NCBI GenBank assembly: GCA_003175915.1 | Contig: PSRH01000261.1 | Location: 1-9,078, forward strand | Source: Candidatus Melainabacteria bacterium | Lineage (GTDB): Bacteria; Cyanobacteriota; Vampirovibrionia; Obscuribacterales; Obscuribacteraceae | Length of the DNA stretch: 9,078 nucleotides | Reading direction: 5' to 3' | Part shown: positions 7,293-9,078 of the stretch, in pieces | Layout of the letters: the number at the start of each line of letters is the position of its first letter | How positions within the stretch are numbered: the stretch's first letter is position 1 | Made by a program: the position numbers and the translations under genes | Notes under the pieces: model-generated | Told to the model about the DNA's origin: nothing | The model's input: only the letters and a program-made list of their open reading frames with translations | Database searches by the model: none

Positions 7293-8171
7293 TCATTCGT
7301 CGGTCGAATCCAAAAACGCGTCCTCAAGCTCCTCGAAAGCAGGATTAAGGCCAGCGCCATTGCGACCATGTTCTACGGCTTCCACCCCTTCTTCGCTTGA
7401 GCTTTCTTCGCTAGCGCCTTCCTCAACATTGGCTTCTGGCGGAGCCGACAAGACAGGTTGCTTTTCCTCTTCGGGCGCGGTCTGAACCTGCCCTTGCTTT
7501 CCTTCCAAAATGGCGTCGGAAATTTTATTGAGGATTAGCTTGATCGATCGGATCGAGTCGTCATTGCCAGGAATAACGTAGTCAATTCCTTCTGGATCGC
7601 AGTTGGTGTCGATAATGCCGACGACACATATACCCATTTTCTTCGCTTCAGATACAGCTATCAGTTCGCGCTTCTGGTCGACAATAAAGAGAATATCGGG
7701 TCGTCCCCGCATACTCTTGATGCCACCAAGAGATTTCTCAAGCTTAAAGAGCTCTCTATTGAGTACAGCCAGCTCTTTCTTCGGTCGGCGGAAGAAATCG
7801 CCGCTATCGCGCATCTCCTCCAGCTCTTTAAGACGATTGATCCGCAGTCTGATCGTCTCGAAATTGGTGAGCATGCCGCCCAGCCAACGGCGATTGACAA
7901 ACAAGGCACCACAGCGCTTGGCTTCTTCTTCTACGATATCGGCCGCTTGCTTCTTGGTGCCAACGAAAATGATGTTCTTTTTCTCTGAGGCGGCCTGCCG
8001 CATGTACTCGCAAGCCTTATCCAGAGCCCTAGTGGTTTGCTCCAGGTCGATAATGTAGATCCCGTTGCGCTCTCCGTAGATGTACGGGCGCATTTTCGGA
8101 TTCCAGCGCCGAGTCTGATGACCAAAATGGACGCCTGCCTCCAACAGCTGTCTCATTGATGCTACTGACAA
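7293..8171 (-). CDS. rpsB: 30S ribosomal protein S2 with long acidic C-terminal tail
   Basis: S2 binds the 30S subunit near S1 and the mRNA exit region and is needed for a complete small subunit. Numbered from the TTG at 8171 (292 aa), it shows SMRQLLEAGVHFGHQTRRW starting at 5, then NGIYIIDL at 36-43, FVGTKKQA at 69-76 and NRRWLGGMLTN at 93-103. GRPDILFIVD runs 156-165 and DTNCDPEGIDYVIPGNDDSI 188-207. The S2 core ends near 226. The remaining 66 or so residues are Glu/Ser/Pro-rich (EEGASEESSSEEGVEA) and end in ELEDAFLDSTDE, an extension absent from the E. coli protein (241 aa). The TTG start is chosen because it gives the usual short N-terminus and has AAAGGAGA 12 nt upstream. An earlier TTG at 8195 would place that ribosome-binding site inside the gene. 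The ATG at 8156 is closer to the core but has no ribosome-binding site of its own. Confidence 0.97.
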   Translation of the reverse strand: MSVASMRQLLEAGVHFGHQTRRWNPKMRPYIYGERNGIYIIDLEQTTRALDKACEYMRQAASEKKNIIFVGTKKQAADIVEEEAKRCGALFVNRRWLGGMLTNFETIRLRINRLKELEEMRDSGDFFRRPKKELAVLNRELFKLEKSLGGIKSMRGRPDILFIVDQKRELIAVSEAKKMGICVVGIIDTNCDPEGIDYVIPGNDDSIRSIKLILNKISDAILEGKQGQVQTAPEEEKQPVLSAPPEANVEEGASEESSSEEGVEAVEHGRNGAGLNPAFEELEDAFLDSTDE

Positions 8172-8357
8172 GGTTCTAACTATCTCCTTTCGCAAATGGG
8201 GAATACTAGTATTAGGCTAATTAAAGTGAACAACCGGAGCAGACGAAGACGCCAAAAATCAGAGTTAGCGTGGACTCAGCCGCTCTTGCCACCATCTAAA
8301 CAGTGCGCAAAATAAGGTCGAGGGGGGTCTGCGGGATGGACACAATACCGCAAGGTG
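8172..8357 (-). promoter_or_regulatory. Long untranslated leader of rpsB
   Basis: About 180 nt lie between the candidate start point near 8351 and the TTG of rpsB, and no open frame of interest is seen in them. rpsB leaders are known autoregulatory targets of S2 in gamma-proteobacteria. I cannot match this one to a known motif. On the minus strand a weak hairpin (8286 to 8263, arms AGCG/CGCT plus two pairs beyond an AA bulge) is followed a few bases on by five Ts (8258 to 8254), so an attenuator-like structure is conceivable. The ribosome-binding site AAAGGAGA sits at 8190 to 8183. Regulation through this leader is inference from its length and gene identity. Confidence 0.35.
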
Positions 8358-8366
8358 ATTGTATCA
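8358..8366 (-). promoter_or_regulatory. Candidate extended -10 promoter of rpsB operon
   Basis: Minus-strand TGATACAAT reads as an extended -10 element: TG, one base, then TACAAT (5/6 to TATAAT). No good -35 box is found 17-18 nt upstream, as expected for extended -10 promoters. An overlapping TATGAT (8368 to 8363) is an alternative -10. Transcription would start near 8351. This is the best minus-strand match in the divergent region, but other positions are possible. Confidence 0.4.
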
Positions 8367-8391
8367 TAAGCCTTGTCCCGGGCGTACTTTA

Positions 8392-8421
8392 TAGACAACT
8401 CGAAGCGTGCGTCGTTATAAT
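8392..8421 (+). promoter_or_regulatory. SigA-type promoter of the HNH gene
   Basis: The -35 box TAGACA (8392-8397, 5/6) and -10 box TATAAT (8416-8421, perfect) are separated by 18 nt. The predicted start near 8428 leaves a leader of about 33 nt before the TTG at 8461. It lies back-to-back with the proposed rpsB promoter, whose -10 region is only about 25 nt to its left, so the two may compete for RNA polymerase or share a regulator. Confidence 0.65.
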
Positions 8422-8460
8422 ATTACAACGTAAACAAATGCTAAGAGGACGGGAGTTCAG

Positions 8461-8955
8461 TTGAGTAAGGTACTAGTTCTTAATGCCTCATACGAACCCC
8501 TGAACATTTGTACCTGGCGCCGCGCCGTTGTCCTCCTGTTAAAGGGCAAGGCGGAGCAAATTGAGCATAACGGCAAGCTGGTGTATGCGGAGTTTCCCTT
8601 GCCTACGGTGATCCGCCTGAGAGCATACGTAAAGATTCCGTACAAAGAGATAAGCCTCTCGCGTAGGAACGTCCTTCATCGCGATAGCTACACTTGTCAA
8701 TACTGCGGTGAACGCAGGCATGACCTCACTATCGACCACATCGTCCCCCGTTCGCGGGGCGGCAGCGATAGCTGGGAAAATGTCGTGGCAGCTTGCCTTA
8801 AGTGCAACGTCAAAAAGGGCGATCGCACCCCTAGGGAAGCGAATATGCACCTGCATGCCCAACCTCGCAAGCCTATCAGCCACGTCCACTTCGAGATTTC
8901 CAAACATTCGGTCGCCGGCGAGTACAGCTGGAAGAAATACGTCATAGGCGCTTGA
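8461..8955 (+). CDS. HNH endonuclease-family protein, cyanobacterial type
   Basis: The 164 aa hold an N-terminal region (VLVLNASYEPLNICTWRRAV, 4-23; KGKAEQIEH, 28-36; FPLPTVIRL, 45-53) that accompanies the HNH nuclease in this family. The beta-beta-alpha-metal HNH domain occupies about 70-125. C79 and C82 (CQYC) with C112 and C115 (CLKC) form a probable structural zinc site. DHIVPRSRGG at 92-101 provides the general-base His93, and N107 and N116 complete the motif. All catalytic positions appear intact, so nicking or cleavage of nucleic acid is likely, but the cellular target of this family is unknown to me. The C-terminus (HFEISKHS, WKKYVIG) is also characteristic. The start is TTG with GGGAG five bases upstream. 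It is divergent from rpsB and ordinary in codon appearance. No methylase, toxin partner or mobile-element context is present, which argues against a restriction or homing role and for a housekeeping one. Confidence 0.88.
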   Translation: MSKVLVLNASYEPLNICTWRRAVVLLLKGKAEQIEHNGKLVYAEFPLPTVIRLRAYVKIPYKEISLSRRNVLHRDSYTCQYCGERRHDLTIDHIVPRSRGGSDSWENVVAACLKCNVKKGDRTPREANMHLHAQPRKPISHVHFEISKHSVAGEYSWKKYVIGA

Positions 8956-8969
8956 ACTTTTTTCAAGCG
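8949..8969 (+). repeat. Perfect inverted repeat over the HNH stop codon
   Basis: Arms CGCTTGAA (8949-8956) and TTCAAGCG (8962-8969) are perfectly complementary around a 5-nt loop CTTTT. The stem contains the TGA stop of the HNH gene. No T-run follows on either strand, so it is not a standard intrinsic terminator. It could stabilise the mRNA end or slow RNA polymerase. Confidence 0.6.
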
Positions 8970-8997
8970 GAAGCGTGGTTTAACTGTAGGAAGGCTC

Positions 8998-9016
8998 AGC
9001 ATCCAGCCCGGATGCT
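8998..9016 (+). repeat. Second perfect inverted repeat after the HNH gene
   Basis: Arms AGCATCC (8998-9004) and GGATGCT (9010-9016) surround a 5-nt loop AGCCC. After one mismatch the stem can extend by three more pairs (one of them G-T). No T-run follows. With the hairpin 30 nt earlier it makes a tandem stem-loop 3' region. A Rho-dependent or non-canonical termination signal is possible. The rest of the window end (9017-9078) shows nothing I can name. Confidence 0.5.
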
Positions 9017-9078
9017 AGGCGTCGCCGCTCTTAAGACCTTGGATTAGCGAAAATGCCCAATCCTCCTTCCCTCTCCTA

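Noticed and set aside
7603..8058. 151-codon plus-strand frame opposite rpsB
   Set aside because: Its Ser/Arg-rich translation is the typical antisense shadow of a conserved ribosomal protein gene.
8172..8195. Earlier TTG start for rpsB at 8195
   Set aside because: It would place the AAAGGAGA ribosome-binding site inside the coding region, has no site of its own, and lengthens the normally short S2 N-terminus.
1..9078. CRISPR array, tRNA/rRNA, insertion sequence, prophage or defence island
   Set aside because: No regularly spaced repeats, tRNA-like cloverleaf, transposase, integrase or phage-like protein was seen. The HNH gene lacks defence partners.

Overview
This window looks like a chromosomal housekeeping locus from a diderm bacterium of roughly 50% GC (judged by eye). 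The best lineage hint is the last gene. Its HNH protein has the block layout I associate with a small HNH family that is near-universal in cyanobacteria and also found in plant plastids. Together with secreted haem and Ig-like proteins, this suggests the cyanobacterial phylum, perhaps a non-photosynthetic relative (Vampirovibrionia/Melainabacteria, e.g. Obscuribacterales). That placement is an inference from remembered family resemblance, not a search result.

Layout, left to right. Positions 1-624 (+) hold the 3' end of an unrecognised gene that runs in from outside the window. It converges, with an 11-nt gap, on a long minus-strand gene block. Read 5' to 3' on the minus strand, that block is rpsB (ribosomal protein S2), tsf (EF-Ts), a 205-nt spacer, pyrH (UMP kinase), frr (ribosome recycling factor), glmS (glucosamine-6-phosphate synthase), a secreted protein with IPT/TIG-like beta domains, and a di-haem cytochrome c peroxidase (MauG/CCP family). 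From about 8170 to 8460 lies a divergent control region. On its plus side it has a near-consensus SigA-type promoter for the HNH gene (8461-8955). On its minus side it has a plausible extended -10 promoter and a leader of about 180 nt for rpsB. After the HNH gene come two perfect inverted repeats and no recognisable coding sequence.

How the genes work together. rpsB-tsf-pyrH-frr is the widespread bacterial translation/nucleotide cluster. S2 builds the 30S subunit, EF-Ts recycles EF-Tu, PyrH makes UDP for RNA and cell-wall sugar nucleotides, and Frr splits post-termination ribosomes. glmS is attached 10 nt after frr with its ribosome-binding site overlapping the frr stop, so it is probably co-transcribed. 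It supplies glucosamine-6-phosphate for peptidoglycan and LPS precursors. The last two genes are abutting or overlapping and both are exported, so they form an envelope redox/adhesion-like pair that may or may not share the upstream transcript.

I found no CRISPR array, tRNA, rRNA, insertion sequence or prophage. I see no convincing new multi-gene defence or mobile system. The points most worth a second look are the coupled Ig-like/peroxidase pair, the long acidic tail on S2, the tsf-pyrH spacer with its antisense ORF, and the hairpins after the HNH gene.
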